In this document: positions 22,731 through 33,136 of the stretch, piece after piece
Layout of the letters: every line of letters begins with the position of its first letter
Numbering within the stretch: the first letter of the stretch is position 1
Source: Mastigias papua
Lineage: Eukaryota; Cnidaria; Scyphozoa; Rhizostomeae; Mastigiidae
Assembly (NCBI GenBank): GCA_964019165.1
Contig: OZ025282.1
Location: 8,983,529 to 9,047,528 of the forward strand
DNA: 64,000 nucleotides
Direction of reading: 5' to 3'
The notes under the pieces: model-generated
The model's database searches: none
Seen by the model: only the letters and a program-made list of their open reading frames with translations
Told to the model about the DNA's origin: nothing
Made by a program: the position numbers and the translations under genes

Positions 22731-24434
22731 ATGGATGACGATCGTGGCCACGCGCCTATGGATCCTATGACCCTTTGCGGATGTAGCGAAAGACACCACC
22801 GTCGTGTTCTCTATCATCATACTGATGACTTTTTCAGTCCCGAAGACGACTCTTTTGCCGCAATGTCAAGTGGTCCACGTCATAATGAAGAAAATGGACA
22901 TGTTCAAACTGGAGAGGAAATGATACGCAGGAAGCTGAGCTGGTATTTTTCAAATCCTTATCAGAAATTTAGGCTGAGAGGCCGAAAACCGTGGAAACTA
23001 GTCTTGCAGATAGTCAAAATAATACTGATAACTGCTCAAGCAACATGGTTCGCTGTAGACTTGCAGTCAGTAGTTTCATTTGATACGGATAATCTAGCTT
23101 CATTCAGGCACATCTTTATTAAAGATTATCCTGGAGGCCTCAAGTTTGTTCCTGTATTCACAAAGCCCGGTTTGTATGAGCGGATGCATTACGTCTGGTC
23201 GCAATACCATAATTTCACCTCATTAACAGTTGGATCTTATGAGCTGCCAGGCCCTGCAAGCAAAAGGCGAATAAACTTTTGTATTGCTCAGCTGGCCCCT
23301 AACACTGAATCTGATTATGACAAAGATGACAGCAAGACCAGATGCCATTTCTTGAAGCAGCCTAACAACTTAAACGTCAATAATGTCACTTATTTTGTCA
23401 TTGAAAACAAAATTCCAGAGAAATTTGAATTTGTTACAAATCTTGCCATGAAATTTTCACTAAAAACAAAGAACATGAAGCATAATGTTGACAAACGCCA
23501 AGCAGATTGTTACAACTTTGATGTCAGTGCATCTTTTGACAATAGTGACTATGATGGCAAATTGCAGTTTCGATTATACTATGATTACTCATTCCAACCT
23601 TGTGACTATAAGGCCACATCAATTTCATATGTAAAGCTAAGTGTTGAAATCTTCATAATCATCCTGTGCCTAATCTCATTAACCCTTTGTGTCCGGTCAT
23701 TTCTCAGACATATCAAGCTCAGCAGAGAGACAACAAAATTCTTTAAGGAGTTTCGCCATGAAGAGCTCACATTATCAGATAAGATGAATTTCTTGAATTT
23801 CTGGATACTCCTCCTTATCGTAAGTGATGTATTGGTCATATGTGGAACAATGATCAAAATTTTTATCGATTTTGCTGATGCTGCAAATTATGATGCCTGT
23901 GCCCTGCTTCTTGGGTCTGCTGTACTTTTCTCTTGGGTTGGAATTTTACGATACCTTTTATTTCTAAAAGGCTACAACACAATGCTGGTCACATTGAAGG
24001 TTGCTTTTCCACAAGTTGTTCGCTTCTTAGTATGTGCTGCTATCATATACTTTGGCTTCTGCTTCTGTGGATGGGTTGTATTTGGACCATATCACGAGAA
24101 ATTCAAGGATATTATAACAACGTCAGAATGCCTGTTTTCACTGGTCAATGGTGATGATATGTTTAATACATACAAATTGATGGACCAAGATGACTACACA
24201 CTTTGGATTTTTAGTAAACTCTATCTGTACCTCTTTATATCATTGTTTATATTTGTCATTCTCAGTTTGTTTATTGGTATCATTAGTGATACATATGAAA
24301 GAATAAAGGATTATGGACACCCACCAAAAACAAGAATTGAGTTGTTCATGGAAGGCTTGGAGTACCATGAGTCAGAGACTGATGAAAGTGATAATGAATC
24401 CAATCAACGTGCATATGGTGCCAGACAGTCATAA
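22731..24434 (+). CDS. Mucolipin (TRPML) cation channel, single open frame
   Basis: Codes for 567 residues from the ATG at 22731. An in-frame TAG at 22701 closes the frame upstream, and GTCATGG is an acceptable start context. TRPML channels are lysosomal/endosomal cation channels gated by phosphoinositides. Visible features: polybasic segment RRKLSWYF...RGRKPWK (about 62-88), helix 1 (88-108), a luminal domain with four cysteines near 183, 204, 258 and 290 matching the two family disulphides, helices 2-5 (about 300-320, 354-376, 390-412, 428-450), pore filter NGDDMF (about 472), helix 6 (500-524) and an acidic C-terminus. Length is close to vertebrate mucolipins (about 550-580). It has no introns, whereas vertebrate mucolipin genes are split. 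AATAAA overlaps the stop region. The paralogue cannot be assigned, so no symbol is given. Confidence 0.95.
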   Translation: MDDDRGHAPMDPMTLCGCSERHHRRVLYHHTDDFFSPEDDSFAAMSSGPRHNEENGHVQTGEEMIRRKLSWYFSNPYQKFRLRGRKPWKLVLQIVKIILITAQATWFAVDLQSVVSFDTDNLASFRHIFIKDYPGGLKFVPVFTKPGLYERMHYVWSQYHNFTSLTVGSYELPGPASKRRINFCIAQLAPNTESDYDKDDSKTRCHFLKQPNNLNVNNVTYFVIENKIPEKFEFVTNLAMKFSLKTKNMKHNVDKRQADCYNFDVSASFDNSDYDGKLQFRLYYDYSFQPCDYKATSISYVKLSVEIFIIILCLISLTLCVRSFLRHIKLSRETTKFFKEFRHEELTLSDKMNFLNFWILLLIVSDVLVICGTMIKIFIDFADAANYDACALLLGSAVLFSWVGILRYLLFLKGYNTMLVTLKVAFPQVVRFLVCAAIIYFGFCFCGWVVFGPYHEKFKDIITTSECLFSLVNGDDMFNTYKLMDQDDYTLWIFSKLYLYLFISLFIFVILSLFIGIISDTYERIKDYGHPPKTRIELFMEGLEYHESETDESDNESNQRAYGARQS

Positions 24435-25867
24435 ATAAATGTACTGTTTATAGCTTTTACATTATGATGCAATACAGTTTCATTATTAATTATAAATATT
24501 TAGCTGTTGAGGAACAGTACTTTTATCTTGCTGTAACAGATTTTAGTTTTTAAGAAACTGATATGATGTTCTTCTAATGTAGTATAGCAAATAGCAATAT
24601 TCTTTATGGTTAACAGGTTATGGTTAACAGGTTATGGTTAACAGGTTATGGTTAACAGGTTTTCCCAGTATATTTCTCCTTTGTGTTATGGGACAAGAGA
24701 GACCTACCACAATTTAAGCCTGGGAAGGGTTGAAAACCTTGAATCAACTTGAAGCAATGAACACCTATCATTGCTTTCATTCACCTGGGTTGAAAAAACT
24801 AAAGGGTCACCCCTGACTGAAACAGAGGAGCATTCTCAATCTCATTACTAAGGAAAAATATAATGATAGTTATTATTTATCAAATTAAATGTACACTCAT
24901 TTTTATGGAGATGGTCTGATGATTATGTTAAGGTCCACTTCTTGATGTGTGATGTAAAAGCAGCAAAATATGAATTTGCAGTCAGGCATCTATGCAAGTA
25001 CTGCAAAGCTTCTTTGCACAATTTACTGTGCTAATTTTGATGCACATTGTGATTAGATATGCATACCATATGGACACTGTGGCATAGATATTCTTACTTA
25101 TCATGATTCCTAAAAGGTACTTACAAGCATCCTTAGTGGTAGTCAGTAGTGATTTTATATGATTAAGATTTTGAAGCTGAGGCAATATGATTTTGTACTT
25201 TTATCTTGAATAAATATACTCCACACCACCTATTTCAATGTCTCTCAATCCCCACTCTCACTTCAACCACCAAATTTCTATTTGAATTCTAGTAAGACTG
25301 TTGGTAACAGCTATAATATCTCTGCAATACGTGTAATTACCCTTCGGGTATTTTGTCAGTGAGTGGGAATGTGAAATTTTATGATTCCTGAGTACAGAAA
25401 ATATCTCATGTCTTTCACTGTTTTAACACTCTCTTCTTTTTTAATGTTTTAAAATACATGTGTGCTCCTATAACTTTCTAACCAAACATCATATTCAAAA
25501 CTCCATCACTAATAACATTCTATTTTTCTGACAGGCACCTGATTCTAATTTTTTCCAGCCATGTAGTAATTGAAACCCGACAGGCCATCTATTCATAGTG
25601 GCTAATTCACATTTAAAGTGTACATGAGAGTGTCACATACAAATTGAAACTCCTTCCAAGATTTGTGGTTTCTTTCTTACATTGAGGCTTGTGGATGAAG
25701 CACTTAATACAACAGTGAACGTGTTCAAGTTGTAATCTGTATATGAGTAATAATGATAATAGTAAAATAGTTGTATAAAAATCAGCCACTAACTCAGCAA
25801 TACTACAATGAAAGTCACTTCTTATGGCTTTATCTGTAGACAACTTCCATTACAAAAATAAATCTCC
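24435..25867. other. Mucolipin 3' flank, no gene seen
   Basis: Contains AATAAA-like signals just after the stop and a 14-base tandem repeat at 24606-24662. The rest is AT-rich with only short frames. Confidence 0.5.
24606..24662. repeat. 14-base tandem repeat (ggttatggttaaca)
   Basis: Four consecutive near-perfect copies of atggttaacaggtt, in the probable 3' untranslated or flanking region of the mucolipin gene. Confidence 0.85.
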
Positions 25868-26225
25868 TACTCTCAGGTGCCTACTAAATGGGGGGACACT
25901 TATTAATTTTTCAGGCTTTTTCCCACCCCCCAGATGACGTTGATGGCATCAAAGGCCCAAGTCAATTATATGTCAAGGACAAGTTTTTTCGTTTTGTATT
26001 TTCGAGAAGATACCATGCCATTGCATTCACGTTTTGAGTCTTCTTTTTAGCTATAAGTAAGTTATATGACCATAGAACATGATGTCATATTACTTAAAGC
26101 ATGGCAGGCTTCCTATCTGGAAGATTCCCCCAGTTAATAAGACCCCCCAGTTTATTAGTTTTTGAAAAAGTTTCCACCCCCCCCCAACTATTAAGATCCT
26201 CTCTTGTATTAAGCATCCGAGAGTA
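25868..26225. mobile_element. MITE-like inverted-repeat element
   Basis: Left end tactctcaggtgcctactaa. Right end, reverse-complemented, tactctcggatgcttaatac. These give terminal inverted repeats of about 22 bases. The interior has C- and G-rich runs (ccaccccccag, cccccagttaataagacccc). No coding frame. Confidence 0.5.
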
Positions 26226-26284
26226 AGAGATTCTATCTACTAGGAACATGATCAAATGAAATTGAAGGAAAACTATACACATTT

Positions 26285-26395
26285 CTATACCAAACTAGAT
26301 ACTGCTACAAGCATCAAATGGCAAAACTTAAACTTACAAGACGTCAAGTGCCTAAGTGGGCATATTGTTCATGCTACACTCTTCTTCTATAAGAA
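26285..26395 (-). other. Conserved block 4, surface-protein gene B
   Basis: Contains tcaagtgcctaagtgggcat and agatact...caaatggcaaaactt, words shared with the block near 10.8 kb. It lies beyond exon 3 of gene B in the direction of transcription. On the minus strand CCCACTTAG|GCACTTG could be an acceptor and GTCTT|GTAAGT a donor, but the donor is not conserved in copy A. Confidence 0.45.
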
Positions 26396-27120
26396 CAGTC
26401 AGGCTTAATTTCCCAGAAAATAACACTTCTAGAACATTGTTAGCCCTAGATCAGACTTGTCACAGGCATTTAGGAACTCGTTTGGCAAACAAATTCTGAT
26501 AAGGCTACTGATAAACATCAATACTTGGTGCATTATTGTAAATAGTAGCCCAGCTGAATGTCACAGAAACTGAATATGGCCTATAGTTTCTCAAATGTTT
26601 GCAAAAAATCAATCCGTAAAAGTAGGGACAATGGTAAGAAAATTTGAGACAAAAAGTATCAAAAAGTAAGAACATCCAGCATCGGCCAAACTTATCCGGT
26701 TCCTATACAAAAGCTGTATGTAAGCATATTCCATGTCAAACACTGTGCTTGTCTTGGGAAAATCAAATTCAAAGAATCATAAAGCAAAGTCCATAAGTCG
26801 TTCCCAGAGAGGAAATATATGTATTTGGCAATCCAGGTGTTACGATTTGCAGCATCACTTCAGGTGATGTGGACTTGGTCTTTTATTCTAGATTAAGTAG
26901 GCACAGGGGTGCTCTTACTTGTAGGATTTTGCTACAATCTAGGACTTCTCTTTTACCACAAATACCAGGCCAAATTCATAACAACACGTAAAAGAGTACT
27001 AAATATCAACGCTAATGCATCTGCATTGAGAGATCTTCTTTTAATAATGTAATATATCACAATTTTCGTGCTGCTTGTAAGAAATAGTGCGCATTTGTTT
27101 GCAAGTGGCACTGTATCAGG

Positions 27121-27229
27121 CTATCATGTGAATAACATCTAAATGAAGCACAATGTTGTTGCACCTGTATACAGTATACATGCGATTGCAACAGTACTAT
27201 GTTTTATTTAGATGTTATTCACACGATAG
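27121..27229. repeat. Long imperfect hairpin (43-base arms)
   Basis: 27121-27163 and 27187-27229 are reverse complements with scattered mismatches. The best-matched part is tgtgaataacatctaaat against its complement. The loop is 23 bases and itself contains the palindrome-like tgtatacagtatacatg. It could be a tiny MITE or a transcribed hairpin. It lies downstream of gene B exon 3 on the transcribed strand. Confidence 0.6.
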
Positions 27230-27362
27230 CACTTTACTCAAGAGGTAATCTACAATAATGTGAGGCAAGTATAAAAAAATCATGCCTGAACTAAGCTACA
27301 TAAAGATGGCATAGCAATTAATGTGAAGCTTTAACTATAGAATACTCAAAAATCCTCCATAC

Positions 27363-27437
27363 CATTACTTCAATCGATTCGTCCAATCAACTGCATCAAG
27401 GAAACTTCTGAAATCTAGTCGTGCAAGATGAATTCCC
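27363..27437 (-). CDS. Surface-protein gene B, exon 3 (3' UTR)
   Basis: Acceptor CATTTCAG|GGGAATTC and donor TAATG|GTATGG, with a sequence clearly related to 12741-12813 (gene A) and 53473-53550 (gene C). Because gene B already has an in-frame TAG in exon 2, this exon should be untranslated. The intron separating it from exon 2 is about 3.3 kb and is filled with LINE relics. Confidence 0.5.
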
Positions 27438-27761
27438 CTGAAATGATTAGCAAAAGCACTACTTCACTTATTTATTTCAACACCCCTGGGTCGTTTATAC
27501 CAACGGTGGCCTAAGATAAGCTTCCGAAGAGCACAGAAACCAGTCTCTATCATCAAAACATGTTTATCAATAGTTTTCTTACATAGTCTGTAGCAAGCGA
27601 ATTCACAGATTTGTAAGTTAGGGTGGCGGTTTTTTTTCTTATAAGGTCGCTGATAGTTTATTAGTCCAAATTTTGCAGTAGCGGAAAGGCAGAATTATGT
27701 TTACTTGTTTGCTACAATATTTACATCTCTATTTTTTAATTTTGTGGGAAGTTTACAGGCT

Positions 27762-28091
27762 TTATTCACTAAAGTAGTCCCAAATGGAGCAATAATAACT
27801 GTAATGGAGCACTACGTTCAATATCTCAGATGAAAGATATTTCTTAAAATGTTTGATTACTCTAAGGGCTCGAATGGCCTGGGTTTTAATAACTTGTGCA
27901 CGTTTGTTCCAGTTAAGTTGACAGTCTATCTCAACACCTAGGTAATTCATGTTGCAAGTTATTGAAAAAGGTAGTTGAGTACCAAGCTGGTTTTCAAAAA
28001 GGTAGTTCAAATTATGGATGTTTGAACCAGAACTCATAATAAGCGAATGAGTTTCTACAGTGTTCAAAGATGGTGGTATATATGCAGTCAA
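27762..28091 (-). pseudogene. LINE reverse-transcriptase fragment (thumb region)
   Basis: Minus-strand frame of 109 codons containing NYLGVEIDCQLNWNK, QAIRALRVIKHFKKYLS and VLHYSYYCSIWDY. This matches the region just after the catalytic core in Jockey/CR1-like LINE reverse transcriptases (YLG...L.W..H......A...L..L). The YADD core is not present. It is inserted in intron 2 of gene B in the same orientation. Confidence 0.6.
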
Positions 28092-29990
28092 TCCTGTAGT
28101 CTCAAGATATATCGTTCCTGTCGATCTATCGACCTATCAATTCTGTAGTAAGGCTACGTTTTACACGGGAACTTTGGAAAGGTTCTGTATGGAATCATTC
28201 CGCGTAGGTAAGCGCAACAGTGTGGGCCATTTGCATACTATATCATCAGTGAGTTGAACATTACTCAAAGTACCTCCCAACCAACCCCGGAGAGGTCTGA
28301 GAGGAAAGCTTCTTTCCTAAAATTCTCCAATTGATGGGATGTTACATATTCATGCTGATGTTAAACACCACAACGTAACTTTCTGGTAAAATAAACAAGA
28401 TAATAGTCGTTAAGACTAGTCCTTAATACTCCGTTCTCTGCTATGTTGTCACAGTTTGTAGTAGCTATACGTATTCAATATAACCTTGGTAGGATCATTT
28501 ATTATTTGCTTCAAACCAAACAAGTCGTACAACCCATGTAGCTGCACCATATGCTTCGGTTTACTATCTCTATGATGAGAATCACAGTTCGTATCTCCTA
28601 GGATGAGAAATTCTTTCCTTCTCCATCAAAATTCAATTTTTCTTGAAGGCTGTCAAATCAAGAATTATGTTAGGTGATCTGTACCAGGCCATAACGATGA
28701 ATGGGCTTGAACTTCAGCGCTCAACTTCTGTGGTAATCAATTCAAGAGATTGATTTGGAATCACCATCACTTATTCCTTAAGAGTAAGCTGACTACAATA
28801 GCTGACTTACAGTTAATTAATGCCTACAATCTACAATATACAAAGATACAAAAGATATATGCTAAAAGTATATGGGTATGCAACAACCCAAGCAAATAAA
28901 GGACAAAAAGAACAAAAAGATACGTTTGTTCATCTCGTTAAACTGTTAGTTGGTCACAAACCCACTATTCTGAGCATATATTTTGAAAAGCCTACAGTTG
29001 CATTTATCACAAATCCAAGATCTGACGTGCTTTTTGAAAACTCTGAAGTTGCTGATGTTCTAATTCCGTGTAGAAGGAGGTGCCACAATTTATTCCCAAG
29101 GTAGCCTACGGTTTCAACCCCGTAGGAAGTTGTTCTCACTTCGGAAAGTCTAGCGTCATTGCAGTGCATTAGATTATAGCAAACATAGCATTCCCTGAAA
29201 AATCTCCTTTATGAACAGTGGATTTAGATTGATTTTTTTATAGATCTCGGTCAAATACAAAAAACATCCGTCTCTCAACTGTCTATAACTATAAATTCAA
29301 TAATTCAATTTCTCGTCTCATAGTTAACTTGTTGCTATAGGAAATTTCAAGAATTTAAAGAAACACTTAAGAAAAAAATTAAGACTAGATCTGACAAAAT
29401 ATTAAGAGACATCTAGGCTGAAGGGAGAAAGTCTTTTTCTTATATAACAAAAACGCGTACTAGTGTCCACAGCAAGAGACTCTCACAAGCCAATGAAAAA
29501 CTCATGAAAATAACAATACTGATACTTACAGCATCCGCATTAATAGAAAGTAGATTCCATTGATAGATTTGAAAGCTATGTCCTGGAATGAACCGGTAGT
29601 GGAGCCACGAGCTGGAATAGGGGACTAGTCCCTCCATCTTTTTCCCAAAGATAGCCCTTAAAGTTTGTACAAAGTCGGTGAGAAAACCGTGACGAGGGGA
29701 TTGCGTTTTCAATGCTTAGAAGACGATTGCAATTTGCAGTCGTGTAGAGCATTGATCCGACAGTCAGAAATGAAAGCGCGTTAAACAAGTAACAATAATC
29801 AAATCCATGTAAAAAGAAAGGGCGCTTGATTTGATTGATTTGATACCATTTCAAATATTTAAGGAGGGCTGTCTTTTAGTGTTGCTAATTTTCAAGGCCC
29901 CCCGCTAAAAAACGTACAAGAATATACTAAATTAATATAAAGGAGTAAAATACTACCTTATATTGAATAATTAGATTAAAATATCATAGT
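28092..29990. other. Intron 2 of gene B, no gene seen
   Basis: Short frames only on both strands. No recognised domain or clear repeat structure. By position this is intron between exon 2 and exon 3 of gene B. Confidence 0.45.
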
Positions 29991-29999
29991 AAAATTTAA

Positions 30000-30399
30000 C
30001 ATAAAGTAAATGGAGAAGAAACCAAAAAGGTCCAATAAAAAGGTAAGATTTAAAATCACGTGTTGCTATCGCTGGCTTGCATTTGGTAGGTAGGCTGTTC
30101 CATGTTTGGCACCCCTACAGGAAAAGCAATTCAGGCCATTTGAAGATCTCTTTTGAGGCAGCCGTAGATCAATGGTATATTTTGCAGGTTGTGAGAGATT
30201 GACTGGGATATTATGTTAATAACTCATCCATGTACTGCGGAACTAGCCCATGTATAGATTTAAAAATCATCACTTCCGACTCATGAGCTACGAGTTCCTC
30301 AAGTGTTTTCCAGCCGAACTTAAGCACTAAAGGTATGTCTGGAGCACCAAAGCTACTATTAGTTATAATTCTTGCAGCTCGGTTTTGTACTTTCTGCAA
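30000..30399 (-). pseudogene. LINE C-terminal relic
   Basis: Minus strand reads QKVQNRAARIITNSSFG and LKFGWKTLEELVAHESEVMI, followed after stops by GCQTWNSLP and FKSYLF. These are the standard C-terminal blocks of Jockey/CR1-type LINEs (LQN.AAR.I...; LGW..L..R; GA..WN.LP; FK..L). It lies upstream of the thumb fragment at 27762-28091 although its protein order should be downstream, so the two are separate or rearranged insertions. Confidence 0.65.
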
Positions 30400-30744
30400 G
30401 TGGTTTTGTCAGTTACACCACAACAGCCACACACGAAATAGAAATAACGGAAATTTCTCTAGCTCTTCATTCCTGTCACACCTCCTCCCCCCACCACTCC
30501 TTGGTAGCTGGAGCCGCAACTCCGTGGAATTGATCGCTATCATATAAATCCCAACTTGGCCTTCAAATAACTGCACACTCTTTTGAACTCTACCACTCAC
30601 ATGAATATGTTGCAAAACATATAATTTATTCTGACAAATGACCAAGAACTAATGGTACTACCATTAATACAAAATAAAGTATCCTTGAAACTTCTGGTGT
30701 TTTACAAATAACTTGCTTAACACCAGACGATCAACTTCACTTAC

Positions 30745-30813
30745 TTAACATCTTGCACTATTCCTGACTGTCATCTTCATGCAGCCGGAATGGAACGCTG
30801 GAAGGGCGTCGAA
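30745..30813 (-). CDS. Surface-protein gene B, exon 2 (acidic tail and stop)
   Basis: Acceptor TCTTTTCAG|TTCG and donor TTAA|GTAAGT on the minus strand. Joined in phase 1 to the donor at 33137 it reads VRRPSSVPFRLHEDDSQE and then TAG. The VPF..(8-10)..EDD core is shared with genes A and C. The exon is one codon shorter than in A and C but keeps the same phase. The stop lies four codons before the end of the exon. The intron between exon 1 and exon 2 is about 2.3 kb. Confidence 0.72.
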   Translation of the reverse strand, partial: FDALPAFHSGCMKMTVRNSARC

Positions 30814-32550
30814 CTGAAAAGAAAGAATAGCTATTCTGTCACGTATTCACATAATGCTGTAGAAAATAAGGGACTTCACAACAGGCTGGCATAAAACAAG
30901 GAAACTACTAGTCTACGATAAAGAAGCGACCTCAGCGAAATAACATCATATTAGACTGGGCTAAGCGGATAGAGCTTGTCGGGCTGATTGACATAATGGA
31001 AAGGTATTGTTATCGTTAAAAATTTGTTTACAGTTGGTAGCATACAATTATAGCTAAGAGCTAATTAACGCCAAAAAAGTAACTTAAGCTGCAATTTTGA
31101 AAGATAAAGAATAAAAGATGACTATAAAAACCCTAAAGTTCTGACAAAAATTTTGCATAATCTGCAGACGCAAGAATTTCCACTCCATAGTTTTATTTTC
31201 CGTTTGAATTCAGATAGAGTGTTGGAATCTTTGATTTCTTTTGGTAAAGTGGGCCACAAAGGCAAAGTCTGTATTGAATATTTTCAATTCCGTATGATAT
31301 TGTCTTTGCCATTGGCGGTTGAAAATGATTTTCACTTCTTAATATGCAAGGGTATTGCAACATATGCATATATCATCTTCAATCGATCTATTCTTAGAAA
31401 TTAAACCTGAAATATTATAAGGAATAGGAAATATACGAAAGACGTCATGGTTTATAAAAATACCTTCCTCTCATCAGACCCGCAGGCAGTGAAGACACTG
31501 TCCCCCTGCACCGAATAATTCACTGAGGTTGCATATATGCCCAGTCAAGTCTACTCATTGCATAATTGACTTCCACAACTTATCCTCCCACCCCCCAAAC
31601 CCGACTCAGTTGTTTACAGTGCTGCTTCCAACAGATATGTTACAGGGCCAAAAATAAAGTGACAGGGCCTAAGGTAAAGTTACAGGACCACTATTTAGCT
31701 GGCATAAAGGTTTATGAGTGGAGGACTCCAAAGGACCGCACTCAGTTTCCTACAAGAAACGCTTTTTCAGTGTTGTATACTTTCATGATCTTGTTATCTG
31801 CGCAAGAAAATTGTAGTACTGCAGTGCCCACTAACTGTTATACTACCACTACTTTTCATTTTCAAGAATACTGTCTTAAATTTGTAAGACCACTATTAGT
31901 GGCCAAGACCAGTGGTTCTTGCTCTGATATGTGATCAGTTCTTCCTGCTAAATGGATATACCGGAGAAAGGGGCGGCTTGACAGACTTCTGGGCCCCTGG
32001 TCTACTATTAAACAGCTGCTTGACAAGGTTATCGTCAAAGTCAATTGCAAGATAACCAGTGTAATACAACTATTAAACAGTTAACAATTAATAGATAACC
32101 AATGTAATACAACTATTAAACAGGTTACTGTCTTTCAAAACTGTGTAACATATTAGGCCTGAGAAGTTAGCAATATGCGGTTACACTCTGGACATCATCT
32201 ACCTAATCAATGGGAACACTTCGTCAATAGCAGTATAACATAGAAATCTATGGTACAAATTCTTTTACCACGAAACGCTTGCTGTAAGACAGTGTTTTGG
32301 CCCAGTACTGAAATTTCTTAGCTTTTTAATGAATTCAGCACTAAAACATTCGTATGACTTTCTTGGCAAGAATATTCGAGTTGGTGCAAAAAACTACAGT
32401 ATTACACAGGAATACATAAAGTACACAATGGTGCAAATCAAATATATGCAAATATATGCAAATCAAATCAAACAGATGGCGGGCTTGCCTGAAACTTTGA
32501 CCCTTAAATGTATATGAACCTATTGACTTTCCTAGATCTCAAATATCCAG
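30814..32550. other. Intron 1 of gene B, no gene seen
   Basis: Contains only short frames and ends in a tandem array from 32551. By position this is intronic to gene B. No TE domain was recognised. Confidence 0.45.
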
Positions 32551-32686
32551 TATTGACCATTTTCGATATCCAGTATTGACCTTTTTCGATATCCAGTATT
32601 GACCTTTTTCGATATCCAGTATTGACCTTTTTCGATATCCAGTATTGACCTTTTTCGATATCCAGTATTGAACTTTTTCGATATCG
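32551..32686. repeat. 23-base tandem repeat (tattgacctttttcgatatccag)
   Basis: Five full 23-base units and a partial sixth, nearly identical, beginning at 32551. Unit core: tattgacc, ttttt, cgatatccag. It lies within intron 1 of gene B. A diverged half-unit precedes it at about 32521. Confidence 0.9.
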
Positions 32687-33136
32687 TGAATAGCTAAGGT
32701 CTATAGTCATGGAAAGCAGTACATTCTTGTAATGAAACAAAACGGCAACATACACGTTTTTATAAGACAAAACTTTCTAACAAAATAAGGTCACAATCTT
32801 AAGAAAACGTTAAGAAAATCACGAGGCTCAAGATCTAAAGTTCACCTTTTACGTGCTAGAAATCGCTACTAGCTCATTCTTTGCAAGCTCCTTTACAAAG
32901 CTCAAAACTGTTCTTTCATAATTTTAGTTAGCAAAGATCAAGCATTTTATAACAAACAATGGTAACCTCTTTTAGCCAGTTTACTCCAATTAAAGTTAAG
33001 AAAATGTTAAGAAAATCTCAGCCTCAATTTCAGGAAAAGTTAAGAAAATCGAGGCTCAGACAGAAAAGTGGTTTTCTTATTACAAAAACGTACACATGTC
33101 TACAAGACAATCCACGATTTAGACCGAGTTACGTAC

